Of a stretch of DNA of 64,000 nucleotides, positions 16,789-25,041 are shown one piece after another. The notes below the pieces were generated by a model. The model saw only the letters and a list, made by a program, of their open reading frames with translations. It made no database searches and had not been told where the DNA came from. The first letter of the stretch is position 1. Every line of letters starts with the position of its first letter. This stretch comes from Streptomyces albipurpureus (GTDB lineage: Bacteria; Actinomycetota; Actinomycetes; Streptomycetales; Streptomycetaceae). Made by a program: the position numbers and the translations under genes. The DNA lies in contig NZ_JAMQAW010000012.1 of assembly GCF_023701525.1 (NCBI RefSeq), forward strand, positions 224,610 to 288,609, written 5' to 3'.

Positions 16789-17226
16789 CTACAGCGGAAC
16801 GGGGTCGCTCTGGCCTCGGCGGCGGGCTGCGCCGGGGCGGCAGCGCAGCAACCGGGCAACGATGAGCCGGGTGCCGCGGATGGCCCCATGGCGGTGCAGC
16901 GCCTTGATCGCGTAGGTGGAACAGGAGGGAGTGTAGGGGCAGCACGCCGGCCGGGCCGGGCTGACGCGGGTGCGGTAGTGGCGCACCGCCCCGTACAGCA
17001 CGGCCGCGATCCTTCCATCGGGGCGCGGGGCGGCCGGGTCCACTGCGACAGCAACAGGGACGGAGCGCGATGGTTGCCACCGGGCGAGGACTATCGCGTT
17101 GACCGCGGTGAAGGGGCAGGCGGGGCCGCAGTAGTAGGTGCAGGTGTCGATCGTACCCACACAACAGCCGTCCTCGTCTTCGCTCTTCTTCCGTTCGATG
17201 TGCCGGTTCGGCCGTGACCGAGCCAT
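16789..17226 (-). CDS. yidD: Membrane protein insertion efficiency factor YidD with Cys-rich N-terminus
   Basis: The C-terminal half of this 145-residue protein (about 70-135) is a YidD domain, with the conserved Cys and Tyr/Pro pattern in PACCPYTPSCSTYAIKALHR. YidD sits on the cytoplasmic face of the membrane and helps YidC insert proteins. Standard YidD is about 70-120 residues. This one has an N-terminal extension with a cluster of Cys residues (CCVGTIDTCTYYCGPACPF), which may bind metal or form disulfides. It is not beside rnpA, rpmH or yidC, so it is probably a second, orphan copy. ATG start with GGGAGAGAG upstream. Confidence 0.85.
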   Translation of the reverse strand: MARSRPNRHIERKKSEDEDGCCVGTIDTCTYYCGPACPFTAVNAIVLARWQPSRSVPVAVAVDPAAPRPDGRIAAVLYGAVRHYRTRVSPARPACCPYTPSCSTYAIKALHRHGAIRGTRLIVARLLRCRPGAARRRGQSDPVPL

Positions 17227-17515
17227 TTCTCTCTCCCTCGGGTTGTCCTCGTCACGGCATCGTACGCAAGGGCTCCGCCGCTGGAGGCGGTGGGAGTGTG
17301 GAGCCAGACGTCGGCATCGACCCTTTGTCTACCTGGGCTTGGGCCGCGAGCCAGCCAGTGCCGTCGGCGAGATCGGCCAACGGTCGGGACCCGGCGCGGC
17401 GGACCACCGACTACGAGCACCCCCAGGTCCGCGTCAACCGCCCTGGACGGTACCCGCCGTCTCGAACGACGGGTGCGATGGCGGTTGCGACAACGGACGC
17501 CTGCGAGGATTGCGT

Positions 17516-17926
17516 TCAATAGGAGCAGTCCCGTGACGCCGCCTCCCAATCGATGGCGAGGAGTCCGGGATCGGCGTTGTCGCCTTCCGGCAACGAGGCG
17601 GCAGCCTGGAACCAAATCACGGTGAGTAGCGAGAGGTCGTAGGACGGATCGATGGGATGCGAACGGAACGAACCGATGCATGTGACAGCCGGAAGCAGTT
17701 CGACCGGGCCCATGCTTCCGGGCCTGACATCGGGATACTCCCGTGTGGGTGTGACCAGAAGCGCGGGGGAGAACTCACTGTTGTTCTCCACCAGCCTGGT
17801 CAGTTTCCTGTCGTTGACCTCCTTGAAGGGGGGACCCTCCAGCAGTCCCCCGTACGTCTGGGACAAGCGCAGGGCCAGGAGTTCGATACCGCGGCCGGAG
17901 GCGAGCGTTATCCAGGTAAGTGGCAT
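17516..17926 (-). CDS. Conserved hypothetical protein of actinomycete type
   Basis: A 136-residue soluble protein with good codon bias and a clean start near an ATG at 17926. I do not recognise a named domain. It has the look of a family common in Streptomyces with a QTYGGLLEG segment, a central PREYPD-like motif (here TPTREYPDVRP), then LPAVTCIGSF and LTVIWFQ, ending in a conserved IDWEA. No signal peptide, transmembrane helix or catalytic motif is visible. It stands alone, upstream of and in the same direction as yidD with about 290 bases between, so a separate promoter is likely. Confidence 0.72.
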   Translation of the reverse strand: MPLTWITLASGRGIELLALRLSQTYGGLLEGPPFKEVNDRKLTRLVENNSEFSPALLVTPTREYPDVRPGSMGPVELLPAVTCIGSFRSHPIDPSYDLSLLTVIWFQAAASLPEGDNADPGLLAIDWEAASRDCSY

Positions 17927-18329
17927 GAGCGAACACTAGAGCCCGCGGCCCGCGAGTGTCCTGCGAGGCGGGGACACCGGAGGTCCCGAGGCCCGGTGTG
18001 TGTGGTCCTTGGTCGTGAGGTCATGTCAGTTGGATGTTGGAGCTACTGAGCGACGGTCAGTGACGAAGGCGAGCATTCAAGGTGCGGATCAACCCGCCAT
18101 CCTCCGTCCGGTGGCAACGGATCGCGGTTGAGCGCATCGAGACGCCGGCGTCACACGATGACGCACCGCTTGCTCAGTTTGCTCGCACCAGTGTTGTGAT
18201 CGTCACCAGCGAGCAGCTCGGCAGCCCGCGCCGAGTAGGCGCCCGCTCCCGACGATGTGCTTGTCCTGGGTGGCCTTGGCCACTGGCCCCGGCCGGTCAG
18301 CGCACCTGCTCGACGGGTGCAGGGCCGGA
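17927..18329. other. Intergenic region without visible gene
   Basis: About 400 bases between a minus-strand gene starting at 17926 and the terminator of the AMIN-like gene. It should hold the promoter of the 17516-17926 gene. I see no conserved frame or repeat. Confidence 0.4.
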
Positions 18330-18358
18330 GCCCGGCCGCACCTGAGGCGCGGCCGGGC
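18330..18358 (-). terminator. Hairpin terminator after AMIN-like gene
   Basis: Perfect 10 bp stem GCCCGGCCGC with GCGGCCGGGC and a 9-base loop, 20 bases past the stop of the minus-strand gene at 18379. Confidence 0.75.
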
Positions 18359-18378
18359 AGGCCTGTGAGTCGTCCCGC

Positions 18379-18954
18379 CTACCAGGTGTGCGCGACGTCC
18401 ACTATCAGCTTGTCGCCGGACTGGAGGACCCGGAACGGCAGCTTGGCGCGCAGTCCCAGACCAACCTGGGTCCGCCCTTCGAAGCTCGCACCGAACCTGG
18501 TGTCCTTGAAGGTCCGGTACCCGGTGATGTTCACCCCCGGTAGCGTCTGTGCGGGCCTACCCGGGTAGATGACGTTGCCGGTCTCCGGGTCATAGCTCGG
18601 GGCGTTCACATAGATCTGGAGGATCGCACCGCCTGCGACGGGGATCTGCGTGCCGGTGCCGTCCTGTTGGAAGGAACTGACGTAGCTGATGTGGTAACCG
18701 ACCTTGCCGGTGGCGCCGGAGGTGTCGAACACCATACGGTCATAGCAAGCGTGCTGACCTGTTCTGATGTTCGTCAGCGGCTTGGCGAACGAGTCGAGGT
18801 CCGACTTGGTGCCGCTTCCCCACGCGGTGGAACACACCGCCGCCGAAGAGGCCTTGTCCGCTTGGCCGGTGGCTGCGCCGGCCGTCCCGGTCGTCCCCGC
18901 CACAACGACACCTGTCAGCACGAGGGCTGTGGCAACTTTTCTTAACTGACGCAT
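18379..18954 (-). CDS. Secreted AMIN-like domain protein
   Basis: This 191-residue protein has a classical Sec signal peptide (RKVATALVLTGVVVAGTTG, cleavage near AGA-ATG). The mature part resembles actinobacterial AMIN-like domain proteins, with the DRMVFDTSG strand, VGYHISYV, and a C-terminal half ending VGLGLRAKLPFRVLQSGDK then LIVDVAHTW. AMIN-type domains localise proteins to the cell envelope; this one has no attached enzyme domain and its partner is unknown. Two Cys residues (near residues 42 and 69) could form a disulfide outside the cell. I chose the ATG at 18954, eight bases after GGAG, over a longer frame because it gives the signal peptide. Confidence 0.82.
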   Translation of the reverse strand: MRQLRKVATALVLTGVVVAGTTGTAGAATGQADKASSAAVCSTAWGSGTKSDLDSFAKPLTNIRTGQHACYDRMVFDTSGATGKVGYHISYVSSFQQDGTGTQIPVAGGAILQIYVNAPSYDPETGNVIYPGRPAQTLPGVNITGYRTFKDTRFGASFEGRTQVGLGLRAKLPFRVLQSGDKLIVDVAHTW

Positions 18955-19046
18955 GACTTGACTCCATAGGGTTGAACTCGGACTGTCTGCAAGGGGGTTA
19001 CCCCCCACGTACTCTTCACTCTTTCCTCGCGAGGGCTTCGCGACAT

Positions 19047-19081
19047 CCGCATACGTACTCAGCTGGTGACTGAGTATGCGG
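19047..19081. repeat. Inverted repeat upstream of AMIN-like gene
   Basis: CCGCATAC-GTAC-TCAG pairs with CTGAGTATGCGG across a short loop, leaving a 4-base bulge in the left arm. It lies about 95-130 bases upstream of the AMIN-like gene start and could be an operator or an RNA hairpin in its leader. Confidence 0.45.
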
Positions 19082-19473
19082 CAACGCCGACCGGAAGTGG
19101 CAACGGACGGCGAAGACCGCTGAGAACTGGGACCATCCCGACGCTCTTCCGACCAGACCGAGCCGGTATCGCCGCCGGCCGGGAACGGGCGTTGATCGTG
19201 CACACTCGCGCGTCCCCAGTCCGCGTAGTGCATCACGAAGGGGCAGGGGCAGGTCAGTGCCACGGGGTAGGAGGAGATGCCCAGGTGTGCGGCCAGCGCG
19301 CCGCCGGGCGAAGCAACGGTCGCCGCCGTTCTTGGCGTTCGACCTGGCCCACCGAGTTCGCTCGCCCCCGCTGGCGCGTTGCCCTCGTGGGGGTATGCGT
19401 TCCCTGGTCGACTCAGTCCGCGCGCCGTGGGAACCTCCTGGCAAGGGCCATGAAATGCGCCACTCGAAGATCA

Positions 19474-19631
19474 TCTGACGTTGCGTCAGAAATGCAACGT
19501 TCGTTGCTTTTTCCCAGGGCGTGGGAAAAATCGCATACGGGTTGCACAGACCGGGTCTCCATCGTGTTGGCTACGAGTGGGAGCACCTCCCGACCGGAAT
19601 CCGGATCGAATCCGGGACCGGTTCGGATTCG
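19474..19631. repeat. Cluster of four short inverted repeats
   Basis: Four perfect inverted repeats occur within 160 bases: TCTGACG/CGTCAGA (19474-19490), GCAACG/CGTTGC (19494-19507), TTTTTCCCA/TGGGAAAAA (19508-19530) and CGAATCCG/CGGATTCG (19607-19631). The third has A/T runs at its base on both strands and could act as a bidirectional terminator. The rest of 18955-19657 carries no recognisable gene. The cluster sits upstream of the small ORF and sigma-factor gene and is the only notably AT-rich spot nearby. Confidence 0.55.
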
Positions 19632-19657
19632 CCTTTACAACCCTCAAGGGAACACCT

Positions 19658-19819
19658 GTGTCTACGGACATCCGCCACCCGGCATCTCTCCGGGCGGCCG
19701 CCAACGCCAACCACTGCGCTCACAGGTCCGGCTTACTCGGCCAGCCAGGTCACTTCTGCCGCTCGCCACGGCCCGGTTCGGGACATCCGGCTGCTCCTGT
19801 GCGGGGAGTACGCCGATGA
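19658..19819 (+). CDS. Possible small ORF coupled to sigma factor gene
   Basis: A 53-residue frame begins at a GTG with AAGGGA seven bases upstream and ends in a TGA that overlaps the sigma-factor ATG (ATGA at 19816-19819). This arrangement would couple the two translations. The peptide is rich in His, Arg, Pro and Ala, with His/Cys residues in NHCAHRS and GHFCRS. I recognise no family. It may be a leader peptide or a small regulator of the sigma factor. Third-position GC is moderate, so the call is tentative. Confidence 0.4.
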   Translation: MSTDIRHPASLRAAANANHCAHRSGLLGQPGHFCRSPRPGSGHPAAPVRGVRR

Positions 19820-20379
19820 CCGATCAGCCCCGCCATGTGCCCCGGTTCGTGCCGCGGTCTCGAACCGTGACGTTCGGCGCTTTCCATGAGTACCACCGGA
19901 AGTTGTGGATGCGGTACGCACACGTCCAGGTCGGAAGTCGTGAGGCCGCTGAACGGGTCGTACACAAGGCGTTCGCCCAGCTGCGGTCCACCTGGGACTA
20001 CGCCCTGTGCCAGGAGTCCGTGCACAGCTATGCGTGGACCCTGCTGAAGGAGCAGGTCGACACATGGCTGTACGAACGCGGCCTGGAGCCGCAACTCGCG
20101 GAAGCAGCCGGGTTCGAACGCGCGATTCGGCGGCTTCTCATTGACGAGCTACTCGACGGCTTTGTGGTTCTCGCTGAGGAGATCGGCCTGTACAGCGCGA
20201 TATCCGAACTCCCGGAGCGTCAGCAGGACGTCATCGTGCTCCGTTACGTCCTGGCGTGCACGGACGAGAAGACCGCGGACTTCCTCGGCATCGAGACCTC
20301 CACCGTCCGTTCCAACATCCGCCACGCACGCGCCGCGCTCGCCAGCAAACTCAACATCCCGCTCAACGGCAAACGATGA
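19816..20379 (+). CDS. ECF-like RNA polymerase sigma factor
   Basis: This 187-residue protein directs RNA polymerase to a specific promoter set. The C-terminal region (about 125-185) is a clear sigma region 4 helix-turn-helix: ISELPERQQDVIVLRYVLAC, then KTADFLGIETSTVRSNIRHA. The N-terminal half (about 20-60, FGAFHEYHRKLWMRYAHVQV) is a divergent region 2. No anti-sigma gene with a standard fold is adjacent; only the small coupled frame precedes it. I chose the ATG at 19816, nine bases after GGGAG. A frame reaching back to 19066 has no support. It belongs to the Streptomyces-type sigma-70-like proteins with poorly conserved region 2, so its promoter preference is unknown. Confidence 0.85.
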   Translation: MTDQPRHVPRFVPRSRTVTFGAFHEYHRKLWMRYAHVQVGSREAAERVVHKAFAQLRSTWDYALCQESVHSYAWTLLKEQVDTWLYERGLEPQLAEAAGFERAIRRLLIDELLDGFVVLAEEIGLYSAISELPERQQDVIVLRYVLACTDEKTADFLGIETSTVRSNIRHARAALASKLNIPLNGKR

Positions 20380-20541
20380 TCGCAAACATGAGGACCACGC
20401 AGGTGGTCGCCGAGGGCAGCCGCCGGACGGGCGTGGGCCAGACCCGTCGTTCACACCAGAACCCGGTCCGCACTCGCAGCGGCGGAGTCGATGCCCTCCC
20501 CGATGCCGAGGAGACAGCCGGTGGCTTTCCGGCGCTGATAC

Positions 20542-20576
20542 CCCGGGAACACCGTTGAACCAACGGTGTTCCCGGG
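20542..20576. terminator. Long perfect hairpin after the sigma factor gene
   Basis: A 16 bp perfect stem (CCCGGGAACACCGTTG with CAACGGTGTTCCCGGG) and an AAC loop, 160 bases after the sigma gene and 130 bases before the transporter gene. It is most likely a terminator, but its perfect symmetry would also suit a protein-binding site. The remaining bases 20380-20708 hold no gene. Confidence 0.7.
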
Positions 20577-20708
20577 CAGAGGCACTCACGCGGCGAAGTG
20601 CAACGACCCGTCTCAGCCACGCGTCGCAAGCTCCCTCTCCGTCGCCCGGCGCTCGTCGGTCGCCGCTCGGAATCGTAACCGCCGCCGGGTACCGACAGTT
20701 GGCCGGGC

Positions 20709-22064
20709 ATGCCTATCCGTCGCTCTCTGATCCCCCGGCCCCGCCGGAGCGGGACTCCGTCCATGCTGCGGCTCGCCACCGCGTCGCTCGTGGGAACCGC
20801 CATCGAGTTCTACGACTTCTTCGTCTACGGCACAGCCGCCGCACTCGTCCTCGGGCCGCTCTTCTTCCCCTCGTTCTCGCCGCTGGCCGGTACCCTCGCC
20901 GCCTTCGGCACCTTCGCCGCCGGATTCATCGCCCGCCCGGTGGGCTCGATCGTCTTCGGCCACATCGGTGACCGCTACGGACGCCGACCCGTACTGATCG
21001 GATCCCTGCTGACGACCGGCCTCGCCACCGTCGCCGTGGGCTGCGTACCGTCGTACGCGTCGATCGGGATCGCCGCGCCCGTCCTGCTGCTGACGCTCCG
21101 GTTCATCCAGGGCCTCGGACTCGGCGGCGAGTGGGGCGGCGCCGTACTGCTCACGGCCGAACACGCGCCGCCCGCCCGGCGGGCGCTGTGGGGGTGCTTT
21201 CCGCAGATGGGTCCGCCGCTGGGTTTTCTGCTCGCCAACGGCTTGATGCTCGCCCTGACCGCCGCCCTCAGCAGAGCCCAGTTCCTCGACTGGGGCTGGC
21301 GGGTGCCGTTCTGGGCCGCGGGTGTACTGGCGGCAGGCGGTCTGATGCTGCGCAGTTCGCTGGCCGAGAGCCCCCAGTTCCTCGAACTCGCCAAGACCGG
21401 CCGCCGTGCGGCGGCACCGGTCGCCGAGGTGTTCCGGAACCACTGGCGTCTGCTCTTGCTGACCGCGGGAGCGCTGTCGACCGGCTATGCGATCTTCTAC
21501 TCGGTGAGCACCTGGGCCCTGGCGTACGGCACCGAACGGCTGGGCGTCAGCCCGACGCTCATGCTGGCCCTGGTGATGGCCGCGGTGGTGGTACAGGGGC
21601 TCCTCACACCGGTCGTCGCACTCCTCGGCGACCGCTTCGGCCGGCGTTCGATGTGCCTGGCAGGAAGCATGCTCGCGGTCGTGTGGATGTTCCCTTTCAT
21701 CGCGCTGCTGTGCACCGGCGAGCCGATGCTGATGTTTCTGGGGTTCGTCATGGCGTTGATCGCCTTCGTCACGATCTTCGCCGTGCTCGCCGCCTATCTG
21801 CCGGAGTTGTACGAGCCGCGGGTGCGGTGCACGGGGGCCGCGGTCGGATACAACCTCGCCGGCCTTCTCGGCGGGGCGCTCACCCCGGTCGTGGCAACCG
21901 CGCTGTCGGACGGAGAGGCGACGCCATGGGGTGTGGCCGTCTGGCTGACCGGTATCGCGGTGCTGAGCACGGCCTGCTTCGCCGCCCTGCCCGAGACCCG
22001 GCCGCGACCCCACCCGGCCGGAGCGCAGCCAGCGCATCCCGGCGAGGAGTCCGTATCCGCGTGA
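20709..22064 (+). CDS. MFS transporter, metabolite:proton symporter (MHS) family
   Basis: This 451-residue integral membrane protein has about 12 transmembrane helices. The MHS signature is visible: GTAIEFYDFFVYGTAAAL in helix 1, GHIGDRYGRRPVL in the loop after helix 2, and GLGLGGEWGGAVLLTAEHAP in helix 4. Members carry proline/betaine, shikimate, alpha-ketoglutarate or similar organic acids with protons; the substrate here cannot be assigned. The ATG at 20709 is the longest start; a second ATG at 20763 (MLRLATASLVG) lies closer to the first helix and may be the true one. It appears monocistronic. Confidence 0.9.
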   Translation: MPIRRSLIPRPRRSGTPSMLRLATASLVGTAIEFYDFFVYGTAAALVLGPLFFPSFSPLAGTLAAFGTFAAGFIARPVGSIVFGHIGDRYGRRPVLIGSLLTTGLATVAVGCVPSYASIGIAAPVLLLTLRFIQGLGLGGEWGGAVLLTAEHAPPARRALWGCFPQMGPPLGFLLANGLMLALTAALSRAQFLDWGWRVPFWAAGVLAAGGLMLRSSLAESPQFLELAKTGRRAAAPVAEVFRNHWRLLLLTAGALSTGYAIFYSVSTWALAYGTERLGVSPTLMLALVMAAVVVQGLLTPVVALLGDRFGRRSMCLAGSMLAVVWMFPFIALLCTGEPMLMFLGFVMALIAFVTIFAVLAAYLPELYEPRVRCTGAAVGYNLAGLLGGALTPVVATALSDGEATPWGVAVWLTGIAVLSTACFAALPETRPRPHPAGAQPAHPGEESVSA

Positions 22065-22265
22065 AACCCAGCTGCCGACGTCCCCGCGCCCATGGCCCGC
22101 ACCGCCCACGGACGACGCGGAAAACCGTCCCGGAGCCGCCTTTCCGCGAGCGCCCCCTCACCCAACCGGCCACCCATAATGCGACCTTTTGCCCGTTCTA
22201 TGCATGTAAGAGATGATGGGAGGTGTTGTCCCGACCTCTGCAGTACCGGTTAGGGAGGAATCAGC

Positions 22266-23051
22266 GTGATCACCAGAGAGCAAGTCTCCAGCGTGCTGGA
22301 CCATCCGGTCCACGACACCGATGGCAGGAAACTCGGAGACGCCAAGCGTGTCTTCTTCGATGACGCGAGCGGTGAACCCGAGTGGATCAGCGTCAAGACC
22401 GGCCTGTTCGACACCCATGAGACCTTCGTGCCCGTCCGCGGCGCCAGCGTACTGGGCGATCATGTCGAAGTTCCGTACACCAAGGACCAGGTCAAGGACG
22501 CCCCCCAGGTGGAGGTCGACGCGGGCGGCCACCTCTCCGAACGAGAGGAACACCGACTCTACGACCACTACGGAATCGACTGGGACGCCGCCTGGAAGCG
22601 GACTGGTCTCTCCGGCGAGGAGAGCGCGGCGGCGGACGCCCGGGGCATGAGCGCGGCGACCGACTCCCCCGACAATGCGATGACCCGCTCGGAAGAGCAT
22701 CTGCACGTGGGCGTGGAGCGCCATGAGACCGGACGGGCGCGCCTGCGGAAGTACGTGGTGACCGAGGAGGAGGAGCAAACCATTCCGGTGCGCCATGAGG
22801 AGATCCGGGTCGTGCGCGAGCCCATCACGGACGCCAACCGCGGTGCGGCGATGTCCGGAACAGAGATCTCTGAGGCGGAGTACGAGGTCACACTCCACGA
22901 GGAGCAGCCGGTGGTGGACACCCGGGCGGTACCGGTCGAACGCGTCCGGCTGACCGTCGAAGAACAGGTCGAGGAGACCACCGTACGAGGCCAGGTACGC
23001 AAGGAGCGCATCGACATCGTCACCCCTGACGAGAACGACGGCCCTTCCTAG
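22266..23051 (+). CDS. PRC-barrel and DUF2382 domain stress-associated protein
   Basis: This 261-residue acidic cytoplasmic protein has an N-terminal PRC-barrel (about 1-80: VLDHPVHDTDGRKLGDAKRV and DHVEVPYTKDQVKDAP) and a C-terminal DUF2382 domain (about 145-255, with EEEQTIPVRHEEIRVVREPI and LHEEQPVVDTRAVPVERVRL). Proteins of this design (YsnF/AvaK-like) are widespread in actinomycetes and are induced by stress in several bacteria; biochemical function is unknown. GTG start with a very strong GGGAGGA eight bases upstream suggests high expression. It stands alone, followed by a hairpin. Confidence 0.88.
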   Translation: MITREQVSSVLDHPVHDTDGRKLGDAKRVFFDDASGEPEWISVKTGLFDTHETFVPVRGASVLGDHVEVPYTKDQVKDAPQVEVDAGGHLSEREEHRLYDHYGIDWDAAWKRTGLSGEESAAADARGMSAATDSPDNAMTRSEEHLHVGVERHETGRARLRKYVVTEEEEQTIPVRHEEIRVVREPITDANRGAAMSGTEISEAEYEVTLHEEQPVVDTRAVPVERVRLTVEEQVEETTVRGQVRKERIDIVTPDENDGPS

Positions 23052-23066
23052 CCCTGAGCAGAGGCC

Positions 23067-23104
23067 ACCCAGCGGAAGCAGCCCCACGGGATCCTCCGCT
23101 GGGT
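23067..23104. terminator. Hairpin between convergent genes
   Basis: Perfect 10 bp stem ACCCAGCGGA with TCCGCTGGGT and an 18-base loop, 16 bases after the PRC/DUF2382 gene. The gene on the other side ends at 23264 on the minus strand, so it may serve both. Confidence 0.6.
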
Positions 23105-23263
23105 CTCGACGCCCGATCCCAACGCCACAACACCATCACAACAAGCCGACACACCGCCCGAAGCCGACTCCGGAGCCCACCTGCCCAGAAGGCCAGCGAC
23201 CGTCCGGCTCACCGCATGAGGTGTTTCCGTGGTCTCGCGCGCGGCGTACCCACCGTGGCGCCC

Positions 23264-24331
23264 TCAGCCGTTCCCCGACTCCGCGGGCCCCGTACGGCCC
23301 ATGGAGCGACGGTCCTCATCGCTCCACTTGCGGGTGTCGCGCGGTTCGACATACGGCTCCTCCAGTTGGGGGTGGCCGCCGATGATGGCCCGTTCCCGAG
23401 CCATTTCCGCGTCGAATTCGAGCCCCAGCAAGATCGCAAGATTGGTGATCCACAGCCAGACAAGGAAGATGATGACGCCGGCCAGGGCGCCGTAGGTCTT
23501 GTTGTAGGAACCGAAGTTCGCCACATAGGCCGCGAAACCGGCAGAGGCCACCAGCCAGATCAGCAGGGCCAGCAGACTGCCCAGTGACATGAACTTGAAG
23601 CCGCGGCCCTTGGCGTTCGGTGCCGCCCAGTACAAGATCGCCAGCATGATGGTCATGAGCGCCAGGAGGACCGGCCATTTCGCGACCGACCAGACCGTCA
23701 TAGCGGTGTCACCGATCTCCAACGCGGTGCCGATCTCCCGCGCGAGTCCACCGGAGAACACAACAATCACCGCGCTGGCACATGCGAGGACCATCAGCAC
23801 CAGGGTGAGGCCGATACGCACCGGAAGTACCTTCCACACCGGCCGCCCTTCGGGGATGTCATAGACATCGTTCGCGGCCCGAATGAACGCCGCCACATAA
23901 CCGGAGGCGGACCACAGGGCACCGAGCAAGCCGACGACAGCCAGCAGCGAGCCGGTACCGCTACTGGACTGCAACTGGGTCACCGCGTTGGTGAACACCT
24001 CGCGTGCCGCCCCGGGCGCGAGCTTTTGGATGCTGTCGAGCACGGTCTGCGTGGCTGATGGGCCAGCGATCCCCAGCAGCGACACCAGCACCAGGAGCGC
24101 TGGAAACAAGGCGAGGATCCCGTAGTAGGTCAGCCCTGCGGCCCGGTCGGCCAGCTCGTCTTGCTGGAACTCCTTCACCGTACGTTTGAGCACCGCACCC
24201 CACGATGCCCTGCCCATCTCTGTCGGGGTATCGGGCGCATCACGTTCCGTCTGCGGGCTGGGACCCGCACCCCGCTCGCGGGGTGGCCCGGCGGGCACCG
24301 CACCATCATTACTGCGCTCTTCACTCGACAT
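23264..24331 (-). CDS. YihY/BrkB (virulence factor BrkB) family membrane protein
   Basis: This 355-residue polytopic membrane protein has about six transmembrane helices. A charged N-terminus with ERDAPDTPTEMGRASWGAVL precedes the family core: DELADRAAGLTYYGILALFP, a periplasmic segment with helices, GYVAAFIRAANDVYDIPEGR and the last helices with SYNKTYGALAGVIIFLVWLW. The C-terminal tail is acidic and cytoplasmic. The family was once called ribonuclease BN by mistake; its function is unsettled, with proposals including transport or envelope stress. ATG at 24331 gives the normal length. Confidence 0.92.
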   Translation of the reverse strand: MSSEERSNDGAVPAGPPRERGAGPSPQTERDAPDTPTEMGRASWGAVLKRTVKEFQQDELADRAAGLTYYGILALFPALLVLVSLLGIAGPSATQTVLDSIQKLAPGAAREVFTNAVTQLQSSSGTGSLLAVVGLLGALWSASGYVAAFIRAANDVYDIPEGRPVWKVLPVRIGLTLVLMVLACASAVIVVFSGGLAREIGTALEIGDTAMTVWSVAKWPVLLALMTIMLAILYWAAPNAKGRGFKFMSLGSLLALLIWLVASAGFAAYVANFGSYNKTYGALAGVIIFLVWLWITNLAILLGLEFDAEMARERAIIGGHPQLEEPYVEPRDTRKWSDEDRRSMGRTGPAESGNG

Positions 24332-24475
24332 GGGTGTCAGGTATCCGCAACGACCCTGCTCACGCCTGTTTTCCTACGGTTTTTCCAGCTGAGCGGGTTC
24401 TCAACGGCCACACCGCCGGGTGCAAGGCCCACTTCGTATCCGTCCAGGGACAAGAGGGGCAGAAGAGTCCAGAGG

Positions 24476-24506
24476 AGGTCTTGCCCCCTAGGCGGTGGCA
24501 AGACCT
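24476..24506 (-). terminator. Hairpin after DUF5133 gene
   Basis: Perfect 10 bp stem AGGTCTTGCC with GGCAAGACCT around an 11-base loop that contains CCTAGG. It lies 160 bases downstream of the DUF5133 stop and upstream of the YihY gene on the same strand. The rest of 24332-24666 shows no gene. Confidence 0.55.
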
Positions 24507-24666
24507 TGCGAGGAGCGGGCCGCGAGGATACGCGCTCCGGTGCGGAAGCACCCGGCGAGGGAGCCGAATCCACCGTGACATCAGTCTGCCCGGGTTGGCC
24601 GAGGGTGTGCCCGCGCTCGCACGTGGTCGCCTGGACCGGGGGCTGCGGGCCGTTCACCTAGCGGGG

Positions 24667-24879
24667 CTAGGCAGGGGACAATTGCCCCTCCAGCTCACTG
24701 CGGGCCGCGGTGAGTGCCTCCTCGACGCCACGGGTACCGGTCGTCACGCACAGGGTGTAGGCGGTGTCCTGCAACTGCCGCTGAACGCTCAGGTCGACGA
24801 CGGGCCCAGCCGTTTGCGCGCACAGGGATTCGTAAGTGTCGAGCAGCTTCCGCAACACGGCCGGGTGCGCCTTCAACAT
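24667..24879 (-). CDS. DUF5133 small protein
   Basis: A 70-residue soluble protein matching the Streptomyces-specific DUF5133 family: it begins MLKAHPAVLRKLLDTYESL and has the family phrase YTLCVTTGTRGVEEALTAAR. The function is unknown; these proteins are predicted to be helical. I chose the ATG at 24879, preceded at close range by GGAGG, rather than a longer frame from 24987. The gene is monocistronic between hairpins and a cation antiporter gene in the same direction. Confidence 0.82.
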   Translation of the reverse strand: MLKAHPAVLRKLLDTYESLCAQTAGPVVDLSVQRQLQDTAYTLCVTTGTRGVEEALTAARSELEGQLSPA

Positions 24880-25041
24880 GGGTCCTCCATCTGTCCGGAC
24901 TGGCGTGGGCATCGAGCCGGGTGCGGCTGACCTCCCCAGGCGCCGCACCCGTGCGAGAACCATGTGCCCCGCCAGCCCCGTCCCCACCCCTGGCCGATAC
25001 GGTTTCGTTACCTTGTCGCGGTGGATGCCACCGCCCTCACG

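Noticed and set aside
19066..19815. Long upstream extension of the sigma factor frame
   Set aside because: No sigma motif in it, weak codon bias, and a good start with GGGAG exists at 19816.
20613..22109. 498-codon minus-strand frame opposite the MHS transporter
   Set aside because: Gln/His/Gly-rich shadow of the membrane protein gene, whose transmembrane and MHS motifs are clear.
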